From positions 1 through 22,276 of the forward strand of contig JABIUG010000284.1 of the NCBI GenBank assembly GCA_018700655.1: a stretch of DNA of 22,276 nt, read 5' to 3'. Both the position numbers and the translations under genes were made by a program. This document shows, piece after piece, positions 7,780 to 15,289 of this stretch. The first letter of the stretch is position 1, and every line of letters begins with the position of its first letter. This DNA comes from Rhodospirillaceae bacterium (lineage in GTDB: Bacteria; Pseudomonadota; Alphaproteobacteria; SP197). Under the pieces are notes generated by a model. That model saw only the letters and a program-made list of their open reading frames with translations, was not told where the DNA came from and made no database searches.

Positions 7780-9459
7780 ATGGCGAGCGCAGTTCCAAAG
7801 ACCTTCTACGGTGAAGACGGCGAGAATTTTCTGCTGTTCACCTATTTCGAGCTGAATCGCCCGGGGTTTTACGTCGATATAGGCGCGTTCGATGGTCGGC
7901 ACTGTTCGACCAGCCTGATCTTCGAACAGCTTGGCCGGGAGGGCCTCTGTGTCGAAGCCCATCCTGACTATTTTCCGCTTCTCCAAGGCAACCGGCCCGG
8001 TGCTTGCTGTATCGAGGGCGTGGTCACCGTCAGGGAGCAGGAAGGCGGAACGGCGACCATACACACAGATCCCCTTGGACTTGCGACGGGCCGCAGGCAA
8101 CCCGACCGCGTCCTGCTGGCCAAACGTTACGGCAATTACGGCCAGACACTGAACCACATTCCCCAGGTTGATGTGCCTGCCTTCACGCTGGAAGAACTCC
8201 TGACCGAGCACGCCCCCGACCGGCGCGTGATTGATCTCCTGATCCTCAACACGCACGGCACAGCCGAGGCCATCTTGAGGGTTTTCTCCGCAGCAAACCG
8301 TGAGATCAGGACGATGATCGTCCGGGTTGGAAACGATCAGGAACGCAGCGCGGTTCAGGACCTGATGAAGAAGCGCGGCATGAGCAGCGTCAGTCACCTG
8401 GCCCACCACCTCGTGTTCCTGCCCAGTCCCGGCGAAGCCAAGGCGCTGCAGTTCCGTTGCCTGGATTGCACGATCGCAGACACCGTCCATCCCGTCGCAG
8501 GAGACAACACACCGGCGCGGCTGCGCGGCCGCGAAATGATCGACCGTCGTTTCCACATGGCGCCCCATGTTCTCCATCAGCAGGGGCGTCAGCCGCTGGC
8601 GAGCCTTCTCGATTTTCCTCCTGCCCCATTCGAGCCTGAGAAACTGGACGGCATCGGCCTTGTCCATGGTCTAAACCTCTTTGCAGCATGCGACGGGGCG
8701 CCGGATTCCGTCCAGAACAACGCCGTCTCTTCCATGACAGATGCTGCAGAGAACGACCGGCAGCGGGTCCGCCTGTTCAACATCCAGCACCGCGACGATC
8801 CCGACCTCACGCCGCCAGGTTTCAACAGGGGACGCGATCTCGAACGCACCGCGACGGACCTTGAAAGCTTCCAGGTGCCCCGGCCGCTGCCCGTACTGTT
8901 CGATGTATTGAACAACCTCGCAGATCAGGCCAACGAGGGTGACTATCTGATCTACACCAATGCCGATATCGGCCTGCGCCCGTCGTTCTATCGCGCAGTG
9001 CGCGAACTGATCGCCCAGGGTTTCCATGCGCTCATCATCAATCGGCGGACCATTGCTGCGACCCAAGCCTACGCCGAAGGTTCCACCCTGCCCCTGGTCG
9101 AAATCGGCATGGCCCATCGCGGCTATGACTGCTTCGTATTCTCCAAGAAACACTTCCGATCCTACATACCCAGCCGCTCCCTGATCGGCGTCGCGGCCGT
9201 CGACCTCGGCCTCTTCTTCAACATGTTCGCCTTCTCGCAACGCATGGCAATCCTTCGCAACGTCGCGCTGACCCACCATTTCGGCGACGATCAACGCTGG
9301 AACGCGCCCGATCAGAACGACTACCGGGCGTTTAACTCCGCGGAATCGCGCACGCTGTTCAAGGCACTGATTGAACATCCCGAAGTCGGTCAACGCATGG
9401 ACGATTACCGGACCTCCGTGAAACAGCGACAAGCGATGCGGCAAAGGGCGGCGGAGTGA
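7780..9459 (+). CDS. FkbM-type methyltransferase fused to a glycosyltransferase-like domain
   Basis: A 559-residue two-domain protein. Residues 1-200 resemble FkbM-family S-adenosylmethionine methyltransferases: YGEDGENFLL, the SAM-binding loop FYVDIGAFDG (residues 30-39) and the acidic strand end CVEAHPDYF (Glu59). From about residue 290 a second domain follows, with DYLIYTNADIG (388-398) and ALIINRR (417-423). The Asn-x-Asp pattern and flanking strands suggest a GT-A-fold glycosyltransferase-like domain, but I cannot name its family. A role in methylating and glycosylating a surface polysaccharide is plausible but inferred. I chose the ATG at 7780 because TTGGGGAAAACC precedes it and the FkbM fold begins at once. 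ATGs at 7756, 7702 and 7645 are weaker. The gene is divergent from gabD and ends 15 bases from a convergent broken gene. Confidence 0.75.
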   Translation: MASAVPKTFYGEDGENFLLFTYFELNRPGFYVDIGAFDGRHCSTSLIFEQLGREGLCVEAHPDYFPLLQGNRPGACCIEGVVTVREQEGGTATIHTDPLGLATGRRQPDRVLLAKRYGNYGQTLNHIPQVDVPAFTLEELLTEHAPDRRVIDLLILNTHGTAEAILRVFSAANREIRTMIVRVGNDQERSAVQDLMKKRGMSSVSHLAHHLVFLPSPGEAKALQFRCLDCTIADTVHPVAGDNTPARLRGREMIDRRFHMAPHVLHQQGRQPLASLLDFPPAPFEPEKLDGIGLVHGLNLFAACDGAPDSVQNNAVSSMTDAAENDRQRVRLFNIQHRDDPDLTPPGFNRGRDLERTATDLESFQVPRPLPVLFDVLNNLADQANEGDYLIYTNADIGLRPSFYRAVRELIAQGFHALIINRRTIAATQAYAEGSTLPLVEIGMAHRGYDCFVFSKKHFRSYIPSRSLIGVAAVDLGLFFNMFAFSQRMAILRNVALTHHFGDDQRWNAPDQNDYRAFNSAESRTLFKALIEHPEVGQRMDDYRTSVKQRQAMRQRAAE

Positions 9460-9474
9460 CAAGGCCAACGTGCC

Positions 9475-10380
9475 TCATGTCTTGACGGCGGTGGGCCTCG
9501 ATACCGAGCCGTGTTTTTCGAACGCCTGAACGAGCGCGATGCCCTGTGCCGGATTCATCTCGGTGGCCAAGCAGTGTGGGAATTGATGATGGGATGGTGG
9601 GCCCAGTCGAGATCGGCGGCATCGGCCATCACTTTTGTTATCTGTTCCAGGCGCGGTTCGCTGTTGGCGGTGCGGGCGTGGCCGGTCAGATCAGGGGTGA
9701 GCCAGTGGTTGGCGATGGCGCTGGGCGCTTCGTGGATCGTTGCGTCGGTTTCGTGGCGTTCGATGACACAACCTTCACCGGGTTCGGTCCCGGCCAGCGT
9801 GACGAAACAGGTCGCAGCCAGCGGGGTTTCGGCGATGCGGCGTTTGGCCTCGACGTAACCGGAGGCCTCGTCACAGACCTGACGCAGCAGGTGAGCCGGG
9901 GGCAGCGCGCGGCGGCGGCTCATTTCTCTGCGGTTCAGCAACCAGTCTAGCGGCATAGGCAGGGTCACACGCAGGAAACGGCGGGCCTTCATCGGGGTCT
10001 GGTTGAAGGCCACGGCAAAGCGGCCCTGGCAGTTCGCGGTCAAGACACCGGCAAAGCCGGGCCAGGTGATGTTGAGCCAGTCACCGGCGGGGCCTGTCAT
10101 GTTGGCCGCGATCAGGCTGCGACCCAGTCCATGAAACGGCCAGTCGAGCGTGCGCAACAGGCGCATACCCCGGCCCGAGGGATCAGGTGTCACGGCAGTT
10201 GTGCAGCCCCATTCGTAGGACATGTTGAGAAGCCAGGGCAACACCGGCGCGGGTAAAGCGTCGGCAGGCATCGTCGATCTGGGCGTGGGCTTCATCAGGC
10301 GCGGCAAAAAACAGCGCCAGGGCGCCACCATCGCCGGCTGAGATTTCCGGGATGGCCGGGAGTTGTTGGTGCGTTTCCAT
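9475..10380 (-). pseudogene. C45-family Ntn-hydrolase (acyl-CoA:6-APA acyltransferase-like), double frameshift
   Basis: Three reading frames must be joined to make one protein of about 300 residues. Frame 1 runs from the ATG at 10380 (METHQQLPAIPEI) to about 10245. Frame 2 carries the core, with SYEWGCTTAV (putative nucleophile Cys codon 10203-10205), RLLRTLDWPF, TWPGFAGVLTANCQGRFAVAFNQ and HHPIINSH. Frame 3 begins near 9575 with CLATEMNPAQGIALVQAFE and stops at 9475. The core resembles C45/choloylglycine-hydrolase-like Ntn-hydrolases, which cleave or transfer acyl groups on amides. The first shift looks like one extra base in GCCCTGG. The second looks like one missing base near 9575. Without them the frame would be complete, so the damage is recent or is sequence error. 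No Shine-Dalgarno sequence precedes 10380. Confidence 0.68.
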
Positions 10381-10398
10381 GGGAGAGAGATGGGTTTA

Positions 10399-10404
10399 AT
10401 TATA
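10399..10404 (-). promoter_or_regulatory. -10 box candidate upstream of the C45 hydrolase gene
   Basis: On the minus strand a perfect TATAAT ends 18 bases before the ATG at 10380, in otherwise GC-rich DNA. A weak -35 (TTCAAC) sits 18 bases upstream. Transcription would start close to the ATG, giving a very short leader, which agrees with the lack of a ribosome binding site. This is only a sequence match. Confidence 0.35.
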
Positions 10405-10542
10405 CAAGGTTCAATGCGGCGAGTTGAATCGATGTGTTCTCGCTTGCCTGCTTACGTCATCGCTCCACTTGGTAGGGCGATCCATCCCCGAGGACGTGCC
10501 GCGAATACTGACGGCACCTGTTATCAGGTCAACGGGATCAAT

Positions 10543-10560
10543 CCCCCGGTCAAGTCGGGG
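10543..10560. terminator. palindromic repeat just past the dehydrogenase stop, possible terminator
   Basis: CCCCG-GTCAAGT-CGGGG forms a five-base stem sixteen bases beyond the stop of the short-chain dehydrogenase, followed by CATGACGG. Such GTCATGCCCCGACTTGACCGG elements recur between genes in many alphaproteobacteria. Its position at the 3' end of a four-gene operon suits termination, but the T-run is missing. The rest of the 195-base spacer holds nothing I recognise apart from the -10 candidate. Confidence 0.45.
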
Positions 10561-10575
10561 CATGACGGTGGAGAA

Positions 10576-11340
10576 TCAGGCCGCTGTCGCGCCGCCGTCG
10601 ATGACGAGGGTCGAGCCGGTCATGAAGGTGGCTTGGGGAGATGCGGCGAACCAGACCGCGTTGGCGATCTCGTGGGGAAGACCGACGCGCTCCATGATGG
10701 TCGATTGGTCGTAGAACTGACGCGCCAGGACAGGGTCATCGGCGGCGTTGATCCGGTCCTCGATCATCGGGGTCAGTACGGGACCGGGGCAGACTGCGTT
10801 AACGCGGATGTCGTCAGGGGCGTGGTCGATCGCCATCGCCTTGGTCAGTGACACGACACCGCCCTTGGTCGCGCAATAAACCTGGAGACCCTTGGCGCCG
10901 ATCAATGCCAGTTCCGAGGCGACGTTCACGATGCTGGCGCCGGGCTGAGTGCGCAGCATCGGCAGGGCGGCGCGTGAACACAGGATCGGACCCATCAGGT
11001 TGGTCGCGACTACTGCCTGGATTTCGGCAAGACTGAGCTCATCGAGCTGGCCGCGAAGGGTGATCCCGGCATTGTTCACCAGAACATCCAGCTTGCCGAA
11101 ACGTTGCGTGACTTCGGCGAAAAGCGCTTCGACCTGATCGGCTTCACCGACATTGACCGTGACGGCATACGCAGTGCCGATCGCCCCTTCGGCCTGCGCC
11201 ATGGCCCCGGCCAGATCAGCGCAGGACTCCACATCGGCCATCACGACGTGACAGCCTTCCTTCAGGAAACGCTCGACCACGGCCCGGCCGATGCCACCGG
11301 CCGCACCGGTCACGACGACGACCTTGTCCTTCATGCTCAT
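10576..11340 (-). CDS. short-chain dehydrogenase/reductase (SDR)
   Basis: A 254-residue classical SDR oxidoreductase. The dinucleotide-binding motif TGAAGGIG is at residues 11-18, the structural NNAG motif in VLVNNAGIT, the catalytic Ser in VNVASELAL, and the catalytic pair in YCATK. The C-terminal MTGSTLVIDGGATAA is typical. An acidic residue after strand beta-2 (VMADVES) suggests NAD over NADP. It should oxidise an alcohol or reduce a ketone, and the substrate is unknown. It is the last gene of a four-gene operon, 18 bases after the Rieske-like gene. I chose the ATG at 11340 because GGAGA lies eight bases before it. A second ATG at 11334 is possible. Confidence 0.92.
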   Translation of the reverse strand: MSMKDKVVVVTGAAGGIGRAVVERFLKEGCHVVMADVESCADLAGAMAQAEGAIGTAYAVTVNVGEADQVEALFAEVTQRFGKLDVLVNNAGITLRGQLDELSLAEIQAVVATNLMGPILCSRAALPMLRTQPGASIVNVASELALIGAKGLQVYCATKGGVVSLTKAMAIDHAPDDIRVNAVCPGPVLTPMIEDRINAADDPVLARQFYDQSTIMERVGLPHEIANAVWFAASPQATFMTGSTLVIDGGATAA

Positions 11341-11358
11341 TAATCTGGTCTCCCCGCC

Positions 11359-12564
11359 TCAGCGTTCCATATCGGCCATGACAAGCTGATTGAAGTAACA
11401 GTGCAAGTCATCCCAGAACGGCGCGTAATAATGCTGCCGCCAGACCGGGCTGCGCCGCGCCGACTGGACCGCCTCGATCGCGATCTTGTCTTCGTGGTGG
11501 ATGACGTCGAACAGCTCCACCAGGCTGGCTTCCTCAGCCTGGAAACCAGGGTCCTCCAGCGCCTCGGGGACGTAAAACCGCAGATGCTGGAGTTCGGTCA
11601 CACCGGGTGCTGTGGGGATCGCGATGTTGACCTTCATGAAGGCATCAAGCAGCGGAATGTTCACGTTGGGATAGATCGTCGTGAAGAAACCCCAGTCCGG
11701 CTGTCTGGTGGTGTCGTAGCATGCGGTCGGCAGGGTGATCGGAGGATAGGTCTGACCCGACATCTGGCGGCTGTGTGCAAACGCCACCAGTGCGCCTTCC
11801 ATGGTGAGTTCGAAACGCGGTTTGCCATCGTCACCGACCCGTGGCACCTCGGGCGAGCGCCGGTAGATCTCGTGGGTAAACCCTTCATGCAACAGGTTGA
11901 TCGAGGCGTTTTCCTGATAGGTCTTCCAGTTCGACAGCACCGTGCGCCGTTCGATCAGCGGCTTGCCATCGGCATCGCGCGCGGGAACCAGCCGATCGAC
12001 GTCGTAGTCACGCCCGGCCAGCGCACGCCACGGCTTCAGCCAGGTGTCGATATCCCCGGCATCACCACCCAGGTCGACGAACAGCACGCCAATGCGCACC
12101 TCGCTCCTGATTTCAGCCAGGCCGCCTTCACGCTCACCCAGAGCTTCAGGACCCGCCTTCGGGTCGGTGTTCCAATAAGGCGCGCGAATCAGCTTGCCCG
12201 CGAGGTCGTAGACGAGGCCGTGGTAATAGGTCTCGATCTCGTCCAGGCCTTGGCGTTTGGACATCACCGCCAGGCAGCCGTCATAGGGCACGATGTTGTG
12301 GAAGATACGAAGCCTGCCATCGGCGCCGCGGACGGCCACAAGCGGCATGTCGAAAAGATCGAACGGGCGCACATCCCCTGCATCGGGGAGTTCGCAGCCA
12401 TACATCACGCCGGTCCAGTTGCGCCTGAAGACCCGGCCGACCTCCAGCGCAAACCACGCATCATCGGTGTAGGCCTGCGCGGGTAGGCTCATCGCTTCGG
12501 CAATCGGGGCCATCACCGCATCGCGTTCGGTCTGCGTGATGACGCCGGCAAGTTCGTTATCCAT
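11359..12564 (-). CDS. Rieske-type ring-hydroxylating oxygenase alpha-subunit homologue with a degenerate Rieske centre
   Basis: A 401-residue protein with the layout of a Rieske oxygenase alpha subunit: an N-terminal Rieske-fold domain (about 50-155) and a C-terminal catalytic domain. The [2Fe-2S] ligands are mostly gone. Where the family has C-x-H this protein has V92-P-Y94 (segment FHNIVPYDG). Where it has C-x-x-H it has T112-Y-Y-H115 (segment ETYYHGLVYDLAG). In the catalytic domain NWKTYQENASINLLHEGFTH keeps two iron-binding His (226, 231), but the bridging Asp that precedes them in naphthalene dioxygenase is Asn223. A late HHEDK segment keeps a likely third ligand, Asp359. It may bind a mononuclear metal but probably cannot accept electrons through a Rieske cluster. 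It overlaps the amine oxidase gene by eight bases, with AAGGA before its ATG. Confidence 0.82.
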   Translation of the reverse strand: MDNELAGVITQTERDAVMAPIAEAMSLPAQAYTDDAWFALEVGRVFRRNWTGVMYGCELPDAGDVRPFDLFDMPLVAVRGADGRLRIFHNIVPYDGCLAVMSKRQGLDEIETYYHGLVYDLAGKLIRAPYWNTDPKAGPEALGEREGGLAEIRSEVRIGVLFVDLGGDAGDIDTWLKPWRALAGRDYDVDRLVPARDADGKPLIERRTVLSNWKTYQENASINLLHEGFTHEIYRRSPEVPRVGDDGKPRFELTMEGALVAFAHSRQMSGQTYPPITLPTACYDTTRQPDWGFFTTIYPNVNIPLLDAFMKVNIAIPTAPGVTELQHLRFYVPEALEDPGFQAEEASLVELFDVIHHEDKIAIEAVQSARRSPVWRQHYYAPFWDDLHCYFNQLVMADMER

Positions 12565-13855
12565 GATTCATTCCTTCGTTTACGATCGCTGCGACGGCCG
12601 CTTCGGCCGTGCGCACCGCGCCTTCCATCTGGCCAATGAACGCTTCGGTGTATTCGGCTCCTGCCCAGTGGATGCGCCCGACCGATGGTCGCAGGGTGTG
12701 GCCATAGGCGGTCCAGGCGCCGGTGGTGAGGTAGCTGTTGCAACCCCTGCTCCACGGTTCTCCGGCCCAGTTTATCTCGTGATAACCCACCGCATCGCGC
12801 GCCTTGGAGCCCAGCGCAACGGCAAGGTCCTCCAGCACTGCGGCGTGGCGATCTTGCGGCGTCATGGCATCGATCTCGCGGCTGCGCGGCATCGAAATCA
12901 GTCCGGTGATGCAGGCCGGTCGTGCCTCGCCACCTTCGTCCCAGGCAAAGATGTTATCGGTGGCAACCGTGCCGCTGCCGCCCTCGTCGAGCCAGAATGG
13001 CGTGTCATAGAGTGCCGCCACGGCGTACTTTCCACGGATCGGCATGCGCTGTGTCAGGTAGTCTCGCAGCGGCGGCATGGGGGGCTGGTAGACCATCCGC
13101 CCCGCCAGCACCGGCGGCAGCGTCACGATGGCATGCAATCCGGCAAAGGACGCGGAAGCCGTGTGGGCCACGACGCCGCCGTCATTCTGCTCCATGGAAT
13201 ACACCGGCCTATCGAGCCGGACGTGTTCGCCCACCGATGCGGAGAGCCGGTCGGTCAATTCGTGCGCTCCGCCTTCAAAGACCTCACTGTCATGCGCTGG
13301 ACCGTCCAGCCCCAGGATGCCCGCAAAGCCACCATTCGATTTCAGATAGGTCAGCGCGTGGAGCAGCGAGCACTCCTGGGGTTCCGGCAGGAAACCCATC
13401 AGGATACTGCCAAGCGCCAAAGCAAGTCCGCTCTCGAAGTTCTCGTTGAGGTAGCTCGCGAGCGTCGTAGCGTCCAGCGCAGCCGCATCAGGCGCATTCC
13501 AGGGCGCGTCCAGCGGCACTTGCTGCGATAGTGCATCGATCTTGCGTACCGCGGAGTCGATATCGAACCCTTCGCCCCTCTCGTTTGCGGCATCAGTGAA
13601 GACCAGTAGCGGCTTGATCTCCACACCCAGTTCGGCGGCCAGCGCCTTGATGCGGTGTTGTCCCGGCCCGGTCCAGCGACCCCCAAGCTGCACGACCCGG
13701 TCACCGACCTTAAAGCCGTACATACGCCCACCGACCCGGTCGCGCGCTTCCAGCACGACGACACTGCGGCCCGCCTCAACCAACCGGTGCGCCGCCGTCA
13801 GTCCCGCGATCCCGGCGCCGACGATGACGACATCGACCATCTGTTGGGCTGTCAT
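12557..13855 (-). CDS. flavin-containing amine oxidase (MAO family)
   Basis: A 432-residue FAD enzyme of the monoamine oxidase family, which oxidises an amine to an imine or aldehyde with release of ammonia and hydrogen peroxide. The FAD-binding loop GAGIAG is at residues 13-18, followed by VLEARDRVGGRMYG and LGGRWTGPGQHR, both typical of this family. The C-terminal FAD segment is IHWAGAEYTEAFIGQMEGAV, where most members have an aromatic W-S-G-Y type cage; here F-I-G-Q replaces it, which may alter substrate choice. The ATG at 13855 overlaps the TGA of the hydrolase gene upstream (ATGA), so this start is preferred over upstream alternatives in the same open frame. The gene is second in the TetR-facing operon, and its stop overlaps the Rieske-like gene. 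Confidence 0.9.
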   Translation of the reverse strand: MTAQQMVDVVIVGAGIAGLTAAHRLVEAGRSVVVLEARDRVGGRMYGFKVGDRVVQLGGRWTGPGQHRIKALAAELGVEIKPLLVFTDAANERGEGFDIDSAVRKIDALSQQVPLDAPWNAPDAAALDATTLASYLNENFESGLALALGSILMGFLPEPQECSLLHALTYLKSNGGFAGILGLDGPAHDSEVFEGGAHELTDRLSASVGEHVRLDRPVYSMEQNDGGVVAHTASASFAGLHAIVTLPPVLAGRMVYQPPMPPLRDYLTQRMPIRGKYAVAALYDTPFWLDEGGSGTVATDNIFAWDEGGEARPACITGLISMPRSREIDAMTPQDRHAAVLEDLAVALGSKARDAVGYHEINWAGEPWSRGCNSYLTTGAWTAYGHTLRPSVGRIHWAGAEYTEAFIGQMEGAVRTAEAAVAAIVNEGMNHG

Positions 13856-14559
13856 GGGTAACGCAGCCATTGCTGCAACAGGGCGCTGACGGCCCAGGGA
13901 CGTTCCATCGAGGAATAGTGGTTGCACTCCTCGATCACAACCAGCCGTGCACCGGGGATTCCCGCGACCATCTCCTCGGAGAGTTCCAGCGGCGTCACCA
14001 TGTCCTGGCGCCCGCAGATCACAAGTGTCGGACAGGCGATGCCGGCAAGTTCGCCGCGACGGTCAGGACGGCCCATGATGATCCGCTGCTGGCGGCAAAA
14101 GGCTTCTGGCCCGATCCGGTCGGCCATGACCTCCAGGGTCGATATCAGCGCATCATCACCTGCTCTTGAAGGATGGATCGCGTTGGGCACGGCATTCCTG
14201 ACAAACTGTCCGTACTTTCCGCTTTTGACGAGTTCGATGACACGCAGACGTTCTTCGGATTTCTCCGGTGTGTCTGCGCGCGCCGATGTGTCGATCAACG
14301 CGATGCGGCTGATCCGCTCGGGCGCCTGGCGCAGCATCTCGAACAAGACGTAGCCGCCCATCGAAAAACCCGCCACTGCGATCGGGCCGTCGACACTGGC
14401 CAACACGTCGCGCGCCGCCTGCTCGACCGTCTCCTGTTCCAGAACCTCCGGTGTCATGACATCGGCATAGGGCGCGAGGTGTCGCACCTGCGGCTGCCAC
14501 ATCGCCGGATCATCGAACAGGCCGTGGATCAGGACGAGGGTTGGTTTGTCAGCGGCCAT
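13852..14559 (-). CDS. alpha/beta hydrolase
   Basis: A 235-residue alpha/beta-hydrolase-fold enzyme that probably cleaves an ester, amide or C-C bond. The oxyanion-hole motif IHGLFDDPAMW is at residues 11-21. The nucleophile is Ser66 in GFSMGG. Asp186 in GRQDMVTP and His214 in ECNHYSSMERP complete the triad. I chose the ATG at 14559 because GGAGATAAC precedes it; an upstream ATG at 14583 in the same frame lies inside the operator palindrome region and lacks a ribosome site. It is the first gene of a four-gene operon and overlaps the amine oxidase by four bases. It is divergent from the TetR gene, with two operator-like palindromes between them, so TetR control is likely. Confidence 0.9.
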   Translation of the reverse strand: MAADKPTLVLIHGLFDDPAMWQPQVRHLAPYADVMTPEVLEQETVEQAARDVLASVDGPIAVAGFSMGGYVLFEMLRQAPERISRIALIDTSARADTPEKSEERLRVIELVKSGKYGQFVRNAVPNAIHPSRAGDDALISTLEVMADRIGPEAFCRQQRIIMGRPDRRGELAGIACPTLVICGRQDMVTPLELSEEMVAGIPGARLVVIEECNHYSSMERPWAVSALLQQWLRYP

Positions 14560-14577
14560 GTTATCTCCATTCAATGC

Positions 14578-14605
14578 TTGCATTTTTAGGCTTCAAGCCT
14601 AAAAT
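14578..14605 (+). promoter_or_regulatory. candidate promoter of the TetR gene
   Basis: TTGCAT (14578-14583) and TAAAAT (14600-14605) are spaced by 16 bases. The spacer is almost exactly filled by the first operator palindrome, so bound repressor would block the polymerase. This predicts autoregulation. It rests on sequence match only. Confidence 0.35.
14584..14604. promoter_or_regulatory. operator 1: perfect palindrome, probable TetR site
   Basis: TTTTAGGCTT and AAGCCTAAAA form a perfect inverted repeat around a single central C at 14594. It lies in the short divergent intergenic region between the TetR gene and the hydrolase operon, the usual place for a TetR operator, and its AT-rich arms stand out in GC-rich DNA. 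Confidence 0.72.
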
Positions 14606-14629
14606 TATAGGCCATAGACCTAAAGTCAA
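14604..14629 (-). promoter_or_regulatory. candidate promoter of the hydrolase operon
   Basis: On the minus strand TTGACT (14629-14624) is followed after 14 bases by a perfect TATAAT (14609-14604), 45 bases before the hydrolase ATG. The spacer is shorter than the usual 17, so repressor or activator effects on spacing are possible. The second operator candidate lies within it. Confidence 0.35.
14608..14622. promoter_or_regulatory. operator 2: imperfect palindrome, probable second TetR site
   Basis: TAGGCC-ATA-GACCTA is an inverted repeat with one mismatch, sharing the TAGG/CCTA arms of operator 1. Its centre (14615) is 21 bases from the centre of operator 1, two helical turns, so two dimers would sit on the same face of the DNA. 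Confidence 0.55.
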
Positions 14630-14641
14630 GAGGCTGCTGTA

Positions 14642-15280
14642 GTGAAATCGCTGGAACCAGAGACTGAGAGCCCTCGCCCGGAACCCGCCGCGACACCCAA
14701 AGGTGCAGCCCGGGCGGCGCGTATACTCAACGAAACTCTCGCCGTGATCACCGAACACGGCCACCGCACGCTCACGCTAGAGGAAATTGCCCGGCGCGTC
14801 GGAATAGCCAAAGGCAATTTGCAGTATTACTTCCCGACACGCGGCGATCTGCTGCGCGCAGCCTTTGCCCAACAGATTGATCATCACAAGAACGACTGGC
14901 TCGTTGCTGTGCAGGCCCCTGCCCCCGATGACACCGAACGCCTGCGCCGCCAGATCGCTTTTGAACTCCAGACCAACCACGATACGCCGTTTGTCACGCA
15001 GGTCACGGAACGCCACGCCCTATCGCGCCGTGATCCACTTCTGCGCAACCTCGGCAACGATTGGCTGCAATGGGTCACCGGCAGATATGCCGACCTCATC
15101 AGCAGCCTGCGCCCTGAGCTCACACGAACAGCCTGTCTTCACCGCGCTATCGCCATCTACACTCTGCTCGTTGGCGTCTATCGCTATACCGGTACCGAGC
15201 CCGCCGTTCCGGAGGCTGCCGACGGACTCGACGTCGCCCTCGTCGAGATGGCCATGGTCATTGCACTGAGCGGGAGTTAA
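14642..15280 (+). CDS. TetR/AcrR-family transcriptional regulator
   Basis: A 212-residue regulator. The N-terminal DNA-binding domain has the helix-turn-helix LTLEEIARRVGIAKGNLQYYF (split here: LTLEEIARRVG then IAKGNLQYYF, residues 44-64), a strong TetR match. The rest is helical and would bind a ligand, with no similarity I can name. The GTG start at 14642 has AGAGG eight bases upstream. It is divergent from the hydrolase-amine oxidase-Rieske-SDR operon, and two palindromes with TAGG/CCTA arms lie between them. It therefore probably represses both itself and that operon until a pathway substrate or intermediate binds. The ASCH-protein gene follows ten bases downstream on the same strand. Confidence 0.93.
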   Translation: MKSLEPETESPRPEPAATPKGAARAARILNETLAVITEHGHRTLTLEEIARRVGIAKGNLQYYFPTRGDLLRAAFAQQIDHHKNDWLVAVQAPAPDDTERLRRQIAFELQTNHDTPFVTQVTERHALSRRDPLLRNLGNDWLQWVTGRYADLISSLRPELTRTACLHRAIAIYTLLVGVYRYTGTEPAVPEAADGLDVALVEMAMVIALSGS

Positions 15281-15289
15281 CATCCGTTC

